A DNA stretch of 64,000 nt from DATFVA01 sp963721075. Its GTDB lineage: Bacteria; Bacteroidota; Ignavibacteria; Ignavibacteriales; Ignavibacteriaceae. The notes beneath the pieces were generated by a model that worked only from the letters and a program-made list of their open reading frames with translations, searched no databases and had not been told where the DNA came from. The stretch lies in NCBI GenBank assembly GCA_963721075.1, contig CAVRHV010000020.1:22365-86364 (forward strand), in the 5' to 3' direction. Positions 17,314-27,941 of the stretch are shown here, one piece after another (position 1 is the stretch's first letter; each line of letters starts with the position of its first letter). Position numbers and translations under genes: made by a program.

Positions 17314-19049
17314 TTACTTAGCGAGCATCATCTTTTTAACTTCTTTATAGGCATCAGTCCGGAGTTCATAGAAATAAACTCCTGATGAAAAATCAGCCGC
17401 ATCAAATGTAACTGAATAATTACCGCTATTCATAACATTGTTTACTAAAGTTGCGACTTCCTGACCTATAACATTATACACCTTTAACTGTACCAGCTGC
17501 TGCTCCGGAACACTGAAGTTTATAACTGTACTGGGGTTAAACGGATTGGGATAGTTCTGCTGCAATCCATATTTAACCGGAGTTAAAGCTTCATCTTCTT
17601 TATTTGATGTAACTGCACTAAGCGGTACTACAGTGCCATCACCGAGAGCTGCAAATAATCCGAATGCTTCACCATTCTGATTTGAAGAAGGATCAAGAAA
17701 ACCTGATGCAAATACTACTGCACTGCCCCCTTCAAGTCCTGACAAATCAGCGTTAAATGAGGCCACGATTGTATTGTTATCGTCTCCCGGAGTTATATCA
17801 AGTATATAGCTTCCTGCAGGTACATTTATATAATCTGTAATGTCACCATATGCAGCATTATCAACAAGTGTTGCTACATTACGCGCTATTACATCGACAG
17901 CAGGGGCATCTGTAGAACCGTGTACCACAAAGAAGTCTACTCCGCTGCCGTTCGCACTCTCACGTGCCATCGGTTTAACAAACAAGTGTAAATGCTGTGC
18001 TTCTTCCGTCAGGATTCGGTGCATAAGATCCCGGATCAAGGACTCCGTTTGCCATTACTACATATGTTTCTCCGTTTTCAAGTGTAGCCTGGAAGTTTGC
18101 CAGTGTATCGTCTACCGATGTACTGTTCCCGGGTGCTACTCCTATATTAAGAGTCACTCCTGCCGGTGCATCTATAAACGGTGTCGCCGCTCTGAATCCG
18201 AAATCATCAAGCAATAATGTTCCATTAAGATATATATCAACCGGATCTGCTGCCACTTCTGCGGCATTATGGATAACCTGTAACCTGGCTGTCTGTACCG
18301 CATTGAATTGAACTACAGTTCCGTCACTAAGAGCTGCAAATAATCCGAATGCTTCACCATTCTGATTTGAAGAAGGATCAAGAAAACCTGAGGCAAATAC
18401 TACCGCACTGCCGCCTTCAAGTCCCGAAAGATTTACATCAAACGAGGCAACTATAGTACTATTATCATCTCCCGGAGTTATATCAATAGTATAATCTGCG
18501 GCTGGCACATTTATATAATCGGTGATATCGCCATATGCAGCATTATCAACAAGTGTTGCTACATTGCGCGCTATTATATCGACAGTCAGGGGCATCAGTA
18601 GAACCGTGAACTACAAAGAAGTCTACTCCGCTGCCGTTCGCACTCTCACGTGCCATCGGTTTAACAAACAATGTAAATGCTGTGCTTCTGCCGTCAGGAT
18701 TCGGTGCATAAGATCCCGGATCGAGGACTCCGTTTGCCATTACTACATATGTTTCTCCGTTTTCAAGTGTAGCCTGGAAGTTTGCCAGTGTATCGTCTAC
18801 CGATGTACTGTTCCCGGGTGCTACTCCTATATTAAGAGTCACTCCTGCCGGTGCATCTATAAACGGTGTTGCCGCTCTGAATCCGAAATCATCAAGCAAT
18901 AATGTTCCATTAAGATATATATCAACCGGATCTGCTGCCACATCTGCGGCATTATGGATAACCTGCAGCCTGGCTGTCTGAGCAGATAATTGGGCTCCGG
19001 ATAATAGAAAAACAACGGCTGCTGCAAATGAAATAAATTTAAGTTTCAT
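17314..19049 (-). CDS. Secreted protein with four DUF4397 domains and T9SS type A sorting tail, two apparent frameshifts
   Basis: After a signal peptide (MKLKFISFAAAVVFLLSGAQ) come two near-identical pairs of DUF4397 domains, with signatures LQVIHNAADVAADPVDIYLNG and FFVVHGSTDAP in each pair. A C-terminal sorting domain carries YPNPFNPSTVINFSV and ends VKKMMLAK, which directs export and surface anchoring by type IX secretion. The reading frame breaks twice. The first break is an extra T near 18586 and the second an extra G near 17986. Both are judged against the other copy of the internal repeat, which lacks the extra base. Corrected, the protein is about 577 residues. A GGAG ribosome binding site precedes the ATG. 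A PorV-like gene lies downstream. The frameshifts may be errors or real. Confidence 0.82.
17645..18295. repeat. Internal direct repeat, copy 1 (DUF4397 domain pair)
   Basis: About 650 bp nearly identical to 18330-18980, offset about 685 bases, with scattered substitutions. It encodes a second DUF4397 pair and shows a recent intragenic duplication. Confidence 0.85.
18330..18980. repeat. Internal direct repeat, copy 2 (DUF4397 domain pair)
   Basis: Partner of the repeat at 17645-18295. Differences between copies include the two single-base insertions that break the reading frame. Confidence 0.85.
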
Positions 19050-19300
19050 ATTTTCTCCTGTTATTAAAGGTTAATAGGGCATTCCATACCACCCGGATTA
19101 CAAAATCCATATCCTCTTTTGTATCAACTTTTTCGATTTCTGAGTGGCTTACAGGAGATAACAGAAATATTTAAGAATGAGTTCCCGTAACCGAAAACTT
19201 TTGAAAAGTCCCTTAAATATTGGTTGAATGTGATAGATTGATAAATTAGATTATATAATGTGATCCTAAATGGAGTTTTCCTGTTTCTCAATCATCCATA

Positions 19301-22039
19301 ATGAAGAATATTTTACTACTACTAATAATTTTATTATTTGCCCAGATTTTCCCGCTTAGCGAACTGTATTCAATGGAGCCGGCTGACTCAACTGAGGCAG
19401 ACAAACTGTATAAAAAAGCAGACGATTACTGGAGAGATGTTCAGTATGACAGCTCCAACTTCTTTTATGAAAGGGCATCTTCCTTATATGAGAAGAATAA
19501 AAACTGGAGAAATTTTATTGAATGCCAGAAAAACATAGGGATCAATTACAGGTATCTCGGTAATTACCTGAAGGCTTTTAGTCACCTTAATAAGGGACTG
19601 GATGCTGTTAGCAATTTAACTAAGAACCAGGACTCGCTTCGGGCAGAGCTTTATAACAGTATCGGTACAATATATTATGAAAAAGGAAATTATGACAGGG
19701 CTTACAAATACTACAAAGATATGCTGGATATTAATGAAAAAACATTTGGGGAGAAGCATGTAAATACGGGAAAAGGATACAACAATGTGGGCCTGATTTA
19801 CTACAAGACCGGTAAGTATGAGAAGGCTCTTGAATATTTTGATAAAGCACTTACAATATGGGACAGTACCCTGACAGATGATAATCCCTATTTTGCCAAC
19901 TGCTATACTAACATCTCCAGGGTTTATTTCCTTAAAAATAATTACAAAAAGTCGATAGAGTATGATGAAAAAGCTGTTAAGATATGGATAGATAAACTGG
20001 GCGAGGGTCATCCTTACATTGCAATGAGCTATAATAATCTGGCAAACACATATATTTATGCGGGCAACTATGACAAGGCTCTTGAATATGATTATAAAGC
20101 TATGCAGATAAGCAGAGACTATGCCGGGGAGGAATCGCGCGATGTGGCTTCAGGTTATGCGGGTATCGGAAATGTGTTTATTGAAATGGGGAATTTGAGT
20201 AATGCAGCTTATTTTCTTAACAAAGCGGTTTCTATCTACAGGAAAATCGATCCTGCAAATAAAGGACTGGCTAAGGCTTATGTATTCACGGGCGATCTTT
20301 ATAGAAATAAAAAAGACTTTCCAACTGCGGAAGCTTATTACGATTCGGCACTCCACATAGTCTGGCCCGGGTACAACCCTGCAGTCTCTGATCCTGATAA
20401 TTCTGAGGAAATGCCCGCAGAGGAGGTACTCCTCACAGCACTAACAGGAAAAGGAAACGCTTATCTTGACGATGCTGAAAATACAGGAGAGGCTCTGACT
20501 TTTCAAAAGGCTCTGGATGCATTCAACCTGGCATCAGGGGCGATAGAGAAACTGGATGAAGTTACAAGCGATGAAGAATCCAGGATAATGCTTAACAAAA
20601 GAGCTTATGAAGTTAATCAGAAAGGCATTTCTGCAGCACTAAAGCTATATAGTATTAAAAATGATCCCGACTATGTTGAATCTGCATTCAGGTTTTCTGA
20701 ACGCAACAAAGCCAGGATCCTGTCTGAGTCAATTAATAATTCAGATATCCGACAATTTGCAGGAATTCCTGACAGTCTGCTAATCATGGAAAAAGATCTC
20801 AGATCAGATCTGACATTATACCAGACAAAACAGAAAGAGGCCGGGGAAACAAATAATCTCAAAGCCATAGGCGATAACAGAAGTCTGTTATTTAAAACTC
20901 AACGTAAATATGATAACCTGATGACTAACCTGACACGGAACTTCCCAGCCTATCGTAAATTAAAATATCCGGAAGAGCTCACCTCATCGAGTGAGATAAG
21001 AAATCTCCTCCCATCCGATGCAGCTGTTCTGGAATACTTTACAAGTGACAGCAGTATAACAACATTCGTTCTGACTAAAAATTCAATTAACGCTGTAACA
21101 GTTAAATGCGACTCCGGCTTTTCTGATCTTGTAAGAAGTTTCAGGAAATCACTTCCGGAACGAAATTACCTGGAATATTTATCGTCAGCTTCAGAACTAT
21201 ACTCAAAACTGATTAAGCCTGTAAAAAAATATCTGGAAGGCAAACAGAAGCTTTATATTATTCCCGATTATATTTTTACATATCTTCCTTTTGAAGCTCT
21301 GCTCAGCGCCCCTCAGCCGCGCCGCTTTAACGGCGATTTTTCCAGGCTTCCATATCTTATAAATGATTATGAGATAAGCTATCAATATACCGGACTATTA
21401 TTGAAGGAGAGCCTTGAGCATCAGGATGACAATACCGAAATGTCTTTTGCGGGTATTACCTCCGCTTCTTTGGATCTTCCGGAAACAGAAAATGAAGTGA
21501 GCTCAATTGCTAATTTGTTCAGGGAACACAACTATCATTTTGACCTTTACTTAAACGGTAATTCTACTGAAAGCATGTTCAGGTCAGATAAGATGTTCAG
21601 ATATAATTTCATTCAGTTTGCAGCGCAAGCAATAATAAATGACGAGTACCCCCGCCTTTCAGGACTGGTATTCAATAAAGATGAAAGTGATTCTGCAAAT
21701 GACAGCCTTCTTTATGCAGGAGATGTGTATAATCTAAAGTTAAATGCCGGCCTGCTGGTATTAAGTAACTGTGAAAGCAGTCTCGGGAGTGTTGTGAGAG
21801 GCGAAGGGATTTATGCACTTGCCAGAAGCATTCTTTATGCCGGAGTTCGGAACATTATTTTTTCTTTGTGGCAGACAGCCGAGAAGTCCACTCCTGTTTT
21901 TATGAGCCTGTTTTACAAAAATATCCTTGACGGGGCAGAATATTCATCTGCACTAAGGAAAGCGAAGCTCGAGTTTATAAAAGGAGGGGTTTATTCTTAT
22001 CCGCTCGATTGGAGTCCTTTTATACTTATCGGCCGGTAG
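19301..22039 (+). CDS. Secreted TPR protein with C-terminal CHAT domain lacking the catalytic His
   Basis: A signal peptide (about residues 1-24) is followed by some seven TPR units between residues 35 and 360, for example YNSIGTIYYEKGNYDRAYKY and YNNVGLIYYKTGKYEKALEY. A helical linker leads to a CHAT domain (about 640-912), a caspase-like fold. The Cys motif is intact: LLVLSNCESSLGSVVRGEGI with Cys824. The His motif, usually FATHG or FATHA, reads FAAQA here, with Gln776 at the His position (codon CAA, one base from CAC or CAT). The protein may be a non-catalytic scaffold or a decayed protease. It ends in DWSPFILIGR as CHAT proteins usually do. A hairpin follows at 22081. Confidence 0.88.
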   Translation: MKNILLLLIILLFAQIFPLSELYSMEPADSTEADKLYKKADDYWRDVQYDSSNFFYERASSLYEKNKNWRNFIECQKNIGINYRYLGNYLKAFSHLNKGLDAVSNLTKNQDSLRAELYNSIGTIYYEKGNYDRAYKYYKDMLDINEKTFGEKHVNTGKGYNNVGLIYYKTGKYEKALEYFDKALTIWDSTLTDDNPYFANCYTNISRVYFLKNNYKKSIEYDEKAVKIWIDKLGEGHPYIAMSYNNLANTYIYAGNYDKALEYDYKAMQISRDYAGEESRDVASGYAGIGNVFIEMGNLSNAAYFLNKAVSIYRKIDPANKGLAKAYVFTGDLYRNKKDFPTAEAYYDSALHIVWPGYNPAVSDPDNSEEMPAEEVLLTALTGKGNAYLDDAENTGEALTFQKALDAFNLASGAIEKLDEVTSDEESRIMLNKRAYEVNQKGISAALKLYSIKNDPDYVESAFRFSERNKARILSESINNSDIRQFAGIPDSLLIMEKDLRSDLTLYQTKQKEAGETNNLKAIGDNRSLLFKTQRKYDNLMTNLTRNFPAYRKLKYPEELTSSSEIRNLLPSDAAVLEYFTSDSSITTFVLTKNSINAVTVKCDSGFSDLVRSFRKSLPERNYLEYLSSASELYSKLIKPVKKYLEGKQKLYIIPDYIFTYLPFEALLSAPQPRRFNGDFSRLPYLINDYEISYQYTGLLLKESLEHQDDNTEMSFAGITSASLDLPETENEVSSIANLFREHNYHFDLYLNGNSTESMFRSDKMFRYNFIQFAAQAIINDEYPRLSGLVFNKDESDSANDSLLYAGDVYNLKLNAGLLVLSNCESSLGSVVRGEGIYALARSILYAGVRNIIFSLWQTAEKSTPVFMSLFYKNILDGAEYSSALRKAKLEFIKGGVYSYPLDWSPFILIGR

Positions 22040-22080
22040 CCCAACATAACCATCGTATGGTTCATTTAATTTTCAGTTTA

Positions 22081-22104
22081 TTACTGCCCCGTTCGGGGCA
22101 GTAA
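22081..22104. terminator. Hairpin between convergent genes
   Basis: A perfect 10-bp inverted repeat TTACTGCCCC-GTTC-GGGGCAGTAA lies between the CHAT gene (plus) and the Yip1 gene (minus). U-tracts on both sides are weak, so termination is likely but not certain. Confidence 0.65.
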
Positions 22105-22112
22105 ATAAAAGC

Positions 22113-22709
22113 CTACATAGCTCCGTTTAAATAATAATCTCTGAAGACTATGGAACCGATTATTGCTCCGATGATGAAGTACAGGACCACAGCAGCGATA
22201 ATCGTTACAACAAAATAGCCGACAAGCTTATCAGGAGGGGCCATCTTAACCTGTTTCAGTCCCATATATAAAAGCACAAGGCTGTATATGCCAGCAATAC
22301 CCACGAGGAAAGATAAAGAAGGAATGATATGAAATATTCCGGCCACCCATGCGGCAGTATAAGCATAAACAGCTACTTTGAGAGAGGATATAAAATCCTT
22401 TGTGGATCCGAATGAAGGGGCCAGTGCATCAATTATCCAGGCCAGGACATAAACACTTACAAGTGAAAGAATAAAGGTAAGTATCGCCCACGTTAATGCG
22501 GTTCCTATTTCAAGGCGGATCGAACCAAACGCGCCAAGAGATATTCCGATCATATAATACCCGATAAATCCCGCAATCGCAGGAATGGCAGCAAGGATAA
22601 CAGCATAGCCGGAAAATAATTCGGCGGTGGTTGGAGATTCGGAGCGGATAACTTCCCATTCGGAACCGGGACTCAACAGAATGTTTTTAGCACGATCAAC
22701 AAGGTTCAT
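22113..22709 (-). CDS. Yip1 family membrane protein
   Basis: This 198-residue protein opens with the Yip1-type pattern MNLVDRAKNILLSPGSEWEVIRSESPT and has five hydrophobic helices (about 30-52, 63-85, 105-120, 130-150, 160-185). Such DUF1282/Yip1 proteins are polytopic inner-membrane proteins of unclear role in bacteria. It is a single gene facing the CHAT gene. The frame is complete. Confidence 0.8.
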   Translation of the reverse strand: MNLVDRAKNILLSPGSEWEVIRSESPTTAELFSGYAVILAAIPAIAGFIGYYMIGISLGAFGSIRLEIGTALTWAILTFILSLVSVYVLAWIIDALAPSFGSTKDFISSLKVAVYAYTAAWVAGIFHIIPSLSFLVGIAGIYSLVLLYMGLKQVKMAPPDKLVGYFVVTIIAAVVLYFIIGAIIGSIVFRDYYLNGAM

Positions 22710-22887
22710 AGCTCAACTCCTATAATTATTATTTTGATAGAGTTTATAATCAGAACCTTTTCCGCATTTTAGCGGAACAATTTCGCATAACTTAAAACAA
22801 ACTAACCAAATACCCAAAGAAATTATTTCCAAGCCGGCTGTTTGATACAAAATAAGCGGTTGTCAGTTCTCACAGTCCTCATTCTTT

Positions 22888-22895
22888 TAGTTTTG
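22888..22895 (+). promoter_or_regulatory. Possible -7 promoter element
   Basis: TAGTTTTG matches TAnnTTTG about 40 bases before the ATG of the 22935 gene. No good -33 element lies 20 bases upstream (a TTG is 25 bases away), so this is tentative. Confidence 0.3.
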
Positions 22896-22934
22896 TATTC
22901 TCCTTATGAAAAATAACATAAAAAGGAGATACCT

Positions 22935-23372
22935 ATGATTAAAATCAAGATATTGATATTTTCATTTCTTACAATATTCCTTACCGGATCAGCATTCGCC
23001 GGCAATGACACCCAAAAAGAACTGAAAGATTATTTTAACAAGGTTAACCAGAAAGTAAAACATACTGATAATCCAGCAGAGAAAAGAGCAATATTAAACA
23101 ACTCTTTCGATGATCTGTTGAAAGCCTTTAATACGGCAGGGCAAATGCCATTATCTCAGAATGACCGCGAAGGAATAAATTATTTTAAGCAGAAGGTTCT
23201 TGAAAAGAAAAATGAATTGAATGGACTAAACGGTTACGATAAGGTTAAAGATGCAAGTCTGAACCAGTTTGCAAATTATTCAATGCAGCAGTTTGAGCAG
23301 TCGGCTGAATATATCACGATTAGTGTTTTAGCTCTTGTTCTGATAATTATATTGGTTGCCCTTCTCTTATAA
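22935..23372 (+). CDS. Hypothetical exported protein with C-terminal membrane helix
   Basis: I do not recognise this 145-residue protein. It has a signal peptide (MIKIKILIFSFLTIFLTGSAFAG, cleavage near residue 22), a Lys/Asn-rich, predominantly helical middle with possible coiled coil (DTQKELKDYFNKVNQKVK onward), and a C-terminal hydrophobic helix (ITISVLALVLIIILVALLL). It should be tethered to the inner membrane with a periplasmic helical domain. A strong AAGGAGAT ribosome binding site precedes the ATG. The element at 23381 starts 8 bases after its stop. Confidence 0.65.
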   Translation: MIKIKILIFSFLTIFLTGSAFAGNDTQKELKDYFNKVNQKVKHTDNPAEKRAILNNSFDDLLKAFNTAGQMPLSQNDREGINYFKQKVLEKKNELNGLNGYDKVKDASLNQFANYSMQQFEQSAEYITISVLALVLIIILVALLL

Positions 23373-23380
23373 ATTAACGA

Positions 23381-23499
23381 GAGGCTGTCTCATAAGTGTC
23401 ATTCCGAATTTATTTCGGAATCTGATTATTCGATTTCGAATCGGAATTAGAACCTGAAACCAGTTCACGTTGACAATATCAGACTTTTGAGACAACCTC
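23381..23499. mobile_element. MITE-like element, copy A
   Basis: A 119-bp unit is bounded by terminal inverted repeats: GAGGCTGTCTCATAAGT (23381-23397) and ACTTTTGAGACAACCTC (23483-23499), which match in 15 of 17 positions when inverted. The interior contains GTCATTCCGAATTTATTTCG. A shorter relative lies at 52824, with almost the same ends and inner arms, and a third, diverged relative at 27860. It ends 8 bases before the ATG of the peptidase gene. No transposase is encoded. Confidence 0.75.
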
Positions 23500-23507
23500 A
23501 TTATATT

Positions 23508-24524
23508 ATGAAATATTTTTTACTCTTAATCATATCAGTAACTATTGCAGCATTTATAGACACTCCCGGAAAAGAGAGAACTTTTTCCATAATCTACATA
23601 ATTCATGGAGATGCTGATTATTTATATCACGATACATCAGGGACTTCACATTATGCAGACAAAGAAATCCTTGACCAGGCGTTCGATGCTGCCGAAGGAC
23701 TTGATAGTGCTGAAGTATTTATCTTTCACCAGGGAACGGCCTCAAAATTCCTGTTCTTTCCTCAAGACGACAGCCGCTTCTACTATTATAAAAATGGAAA
23801 AGAAGTTCAAGCTGAATCTTATAGAAGAGATGATGATGATTCCACTTTCACTACGGAAATAAACCTCTATAAAAAATACTCGGAGACGGATAATGACAGC
23901 ACAATAAAAATATTACTTTATTACGGACATGAAATACCTGAAGGCAGTCCAATAAATCCCTACAATATTACCCATCCCGGAATTACTTTTAACGAAACCC
24001 TTTTTGAAAAGGCTGTTAAAGGGTTCTCATCGGGAACCAGATTCGATTTAATAGTACTGTCTACCTGTAATAACGGAACTCCCGAAATGGTCCGCCTTCT
24101 TTCACCGTATACCAGATTCATAATTGCCTCACCCGAAAACCTTCATCTCTCACAAATGAATTCAGGATATCTGAAGAAGCTTAATATCAATAATTATGAC
24201 CCTTTCAAATTTGCCCATGATTTTGCAGAAAATGCATTTAATAAACTCAAAGAAAATACCCTTACAGTAATTACCGTTTCTCTATATGATGTGGATAAAA
24301 CAAGAACATATGTTGATAGTGTAACTGAAAGTAATAATAACAGATTAAAACAATCCGAACCCGGAGCAATAAACAACTGCGACTGTTCGACAATAGCGGC
24401 ATACAACAAGCCCGGAATGGAATCAGGGGTCACAGTTTTCTATAATCCTCCTGCGTTCGGTAAGAAAAAAAACAAGATTTCGCATTCGGGGTGGGGGTGC
24501 AAAAAAAGTCCTGACATCAACTAG
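23508..24524 (+). CDS. Exported clan CD cysteine peptidase-like protein (clostripain/caspase fold)
   Basis: The start at 23508 gives a short hydrophobic signal (MKYFLLLIISVTIAAF). An in-frame TTG at 23487 lies inside the mobile element and is rejected. The core has the caspase-fold dyad pattern: ILLYYGHEIPEGSP with His141 and LIVLSTCNNGTPE with Cys187, 45 residues apart as in clan CD (C11/C14-type) enzymes. Before it, IIYIIHGDADYLYHD resembles the first strand of that fold. The overall family is uncertain, and the C-terminus (CDCSTIAAYNKPGMESG) is not recognised. The gene has no clear ribosome binding site, and its leader is supplied by element copy A. Confidence 0.62.
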   Translation: MKYFLLLIISVTIAAFIDTPGKERTFSIIYIIHGDADYLYHDTSGTSHYADKEILDQAFDAAEGLDSAEVFIFHQGTASKFLFFPQDDSRFYYYKNGKEVQAESYRRDDDDSTFTTEINLYKKYSETDNDSTIKILLYYGHEIPEGSPINPYNITHPGITFNETLFEKAVKGFSSGTRFDLIVLSTCNNGTPEMVRLLSPYTRFIIASPENLHLSQMNSGYLKKLNINNYDPFKFAHDFAENAFNKLKENTLTVITVSLYDVDKTRTYVDSVTESNNNRLKQSEPGAINNCDCSTIAAYNKPGMESGVTVFYNPPAFGKKKNKISHSGWGCKKSPDIN

Positions 24525-24655
24525 ATTTACCAAAAAATTCCCTGCCGCCCATCAATATTTAGTTTATCCTGAAAATTATTCTTTATATTTTCATTCCAAC
24601 AGCATCAAATAGTTTTATCATATCCTTAATTATAAGATGGGCGGGAGCTTTTCAA

Positions 24656-27600
24656 ATGATAAATAAAAGAAATTTAATTGACGTTTGTATTTACGTCCTT
24701 TTAATTCTGCTTTGCAGCAGCATTCAGGTACCGGCGCAGAAAATCAATATGGAAAAACTAAAAGGTTTGAAACCCCGAAGCATAGGACCTGCCGGAATGA
24801 GCGGCAGAGTTACTGCTTTCGATGTTGTTATGCGTAATACTGATATAATCTATGCGGGTACAGCTTCGGGAGGATTGTGGCGATCTACAAGTGCAGGAGT
24901 TCAATGGGAACCTGTATTTGATGATCAGCCTGTACTTTCAATCGGTGCCGTCGCTGTCGATCAAAGAATACCCGATGTAATCTGGGTGGGTACGGGAGAA
25001 GCTAACCCGAGAAACAGCCAGTCAAGCGGAAACGGAATTTATAAAAGTATTGACGGCGGAAAATCATGGGAACACCTTGGACTGGATAAAACAAGAAATA
25101 TTAGTAAAATTATTATTGACCCGCTTAACTCAAATATTGTTTATGCAGCTGCTATTGGTTCAGCCTGGGACTCAACCGCTGAACGGGGAGTTTATAAAAC
25201 TACAGACGGCGGGGTTTCCTGGGATAAAATTTTGTATGTAGACAATAAAACGGGAGCGGCAGATTTAATAATGGATCCTGTAAACCCGAATAAATTATTT
25301 GCTGCGATGTGGGAGTACAGAAGGTGGCCCTGGTTCTTTAAATCCGGCGGACCCGGGTCGGGACTCTATGTAACATTTGATGGAGGTAAAAACTGGACAA
25401 AAAGAACAGATAAGGATGGGCTGCCGAAGGGTGATCTTGGAAGGATCGGACTCGCTTTGTGCAATAATTATCCAAATGTTGTCTACGCTATTGTCGAAGC
25501 AAAAAAGAATGCCTTATACAGATCGGATGACGGAGGATTTAAGTGGAAAATGGTAAATGATAAGGATGTCGGCGACCGGCCATTCTACTATGCTCAGATA
25601 GCTGTCGATCCGGAAAATGAGAACAGAATTTATGATATCCATTCAGAAGTTACCGTGAGCGAAGACGGCGGAAAAACATTTGAAATATTAATATCGTGGA
25701 ATAAAATACACCCGGATCATCATGCTTTCTGGATAAGTCCCGAAGATCCGGCCTTTCTTATCGACGGTAACGACGGTGGTATGGCAATTTCTCATGATAA
25801 AGGAAAAACATGGAGGTTTGTAGAGAATCTTCCTCTTGCACAATACTATCACATAAACTACGATATGGATACTCCCTATAATGTTTACGGAGGAATGCAG
25901 GACAACGGTTCCTGGAAGGGACCTTCCCGCGTATTGAGCCAGAATGGTATTACAAATGTTTACTGGCAGATGGTAAGTTTCGGCGACGGGTTCGATGTTG
26001 TACCCGATCCGGCAAATTCAAGATACGGCTACTCAATGTCGCAGGGCGGCAATCTTGTAAGGTATGATGTACTCACGGGACAAACAAAATACATTCGTCC
26101 TCCGGATCCGGATACGGTTAAGTTAAGATTCAACTGGAATGCAGGAATTGCGCAGGATCCATTTGATAAAAGCACTATTTATTACGGAAGCCAGTACCTG
26201 CTCAAAAGCACTGACAGAGGTGACAGCTGGTCAATTATTTCTCCCGACCTGACTACAAACGACACATCGAAACAGCATCAAAATAACAGCGGGGGACTTA
26301 CTTATGATGTAACAGATGCAGAAAACTTTACCACAATAATTGCTATCGATCCGAGTCCTTTAAATAAAAACGTCATATGGGCAGGCACTGACGACGGGAA
26401 TCTGCAGTTAACAAAGGATGGCGGCAGATCATGGGTAAATGTTTCAGGTAACCTGAAAGGTGTACCGGAAGGCACCTGGATCCCGCAGGTAAGGGCATCG
26501 ACATATAGCGAATCAGAAGCCTGGGTAGTGCTGGATAATCATCGCAGAAATGACTGGAATGCTTATGCATATTATACAAAAGATTTTGGCAAACACTGGG
26601 AAAGGATTGCCAGTCAGGATTCAATATTCGGCTATGCTCTTTCTGTAATCCAGGACCCTGTACAGCCCGACCTGGTATTTCTTGGTACAGAGTTCGGTTT
26701 GTATGTCAGCTTTGATAAGGCAAAAACATGGAATAAATGGACGGAAGGATATCCAAATGTATCCACGATGGATATGCAGATCCAGCCGAGAGAGAATGAT
26801 TTGATTATCGGAACATTCGGCCGCGCCGCATATATTTTGGACAACATAGAGCCTTTACGCGAAATAGCTGCAAAGAAAAATATTATTGACGATGATTTGT
26901 ATTTATTTCCGGTTCCGGAATCTGCGGATGAGCAATACCGCTGGAAAGGACCGGGACCAGTATTCTCGGGAGCCAGCGATTTCAAAGGAGACAACCGTCC
27001 TTACGGAGATATGATTTCCTTTATTGTCAATCCTGATACAACTATGGACAAAAATACTGATGAGGCAAAAGATACATTGAAGAGTGAGAAATCCGCCGGC
27101 GACAGTGTTAAAGTAGAAATAATTAACAGCGAAGGGAAAACAATAAGGACGCTTGAAGAAAAAGTTGAACCCGGGATTAAACAGGATCTACTGGAATTAC
27201 GACAGAAAGGGGGTAAGATGGCCTGATACTGCTAAACCTGAAAAAGAGAAGGAGTACAGCGGTCCTTCTGTTCTTCCGGGAAAATATATGATAAAAGTAA
27301 TCAAGCGGTAAAATATTCAGATTCAACGATGACGGTTGTTAAATTCTGATCCCCGAATCAATGTGTCATCGGAAGCACTTCAGGCTAAAAGCGATTACCT
27401 TGATAAAATATTATCAAAGGTAAAAATAGCCACAGAAGCCGCCGACAGAATCCGGGCGGCGGAGAAAACTATCAGACTTATCGAAGAAAAGGCCAAAGAA
27501 AAAGAGGGTGATTGGACTGATAGTCTTAAGAAAGAGTCTACAGCCGTGAAGGATTCGCTGAAAAGCCTGATGGCACTGATAAATGAGCCTGAGGTGCAGG

Positions 27601-27842
27601 GATTAATAGCCAGTCCTGATAATGTCAGTTCACGGTTGTCAACTGTATATGAATATGTAAATTCATCGTTTGAAGCTCCCGGTAAAACTGCAGATTCAGC
27701 CATGCTGCTCGCGAATGAAAAGCTGGAGGAAACGATAAGGAAAGTGAATGATTTCTTTGAGACCGGCTGGAAGCAGTACCAGGAGGCAGTTAAGAAAGCG
27801 GGAATTACTTTCTTTGATGAATATAAACCGCTGGAGTTTTAA
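24656..27842 (+). CDS. Secreted VPS10/sortilin-like beta-propeller protein, three apparent frameshifts
   Basis: A signal peptide (residues 1-27) is followed by a long BNR/Asp-box propeller of the VPS10 or exo-xyloglucanase-like type, with repeats such as SIDGGKSWEHLGL, TTDGGVSWDKILY and TFDGGKNWTKRTD. The C-terminal part has a beta-sandwich (VKVEIINSEGKTIRTLEE) and a helical domain rich in Ala/Glu/Lys. The first open stretch stops at 27226. The rest is in other frames: an extra G in the run at 27209-27213, a missing A near 27298-27300 and an extra A at 27341-27343. Corrected, the protein is about 1,060 residues and ends at 27842. Substrate or ligand is unknown. It is followed by element copy C. 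Confidence 0.82.
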
Positions 27843-27859
27843 GCGGAAAAAATTTAGAA

Positions 27860-27935
27860 GAGGCGGTTTCGTGAGTCCTCATTTACCAGTCCGAACTTAC
27901 GGATGACCGTTTTTGTCGACTTGAGAGACAGCCTC
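27860..27935. mobile_element. MITE-like element, copy C (diverged)
   Basis: GAGGCGGTTTCGTGAGT (27860-27876) and ACTTGAGAGACAGCCTC (27919-27935) form terminal inverted repeats of the same family as copies A and B, flanked by AA/TT giving a longer AAGAGGC...GCCTCTT pairing. It lies between convergent genes and may also act as a two-way terminator. Confidence 0.6.
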
Positions 27936-27941
27936 TTTCTA

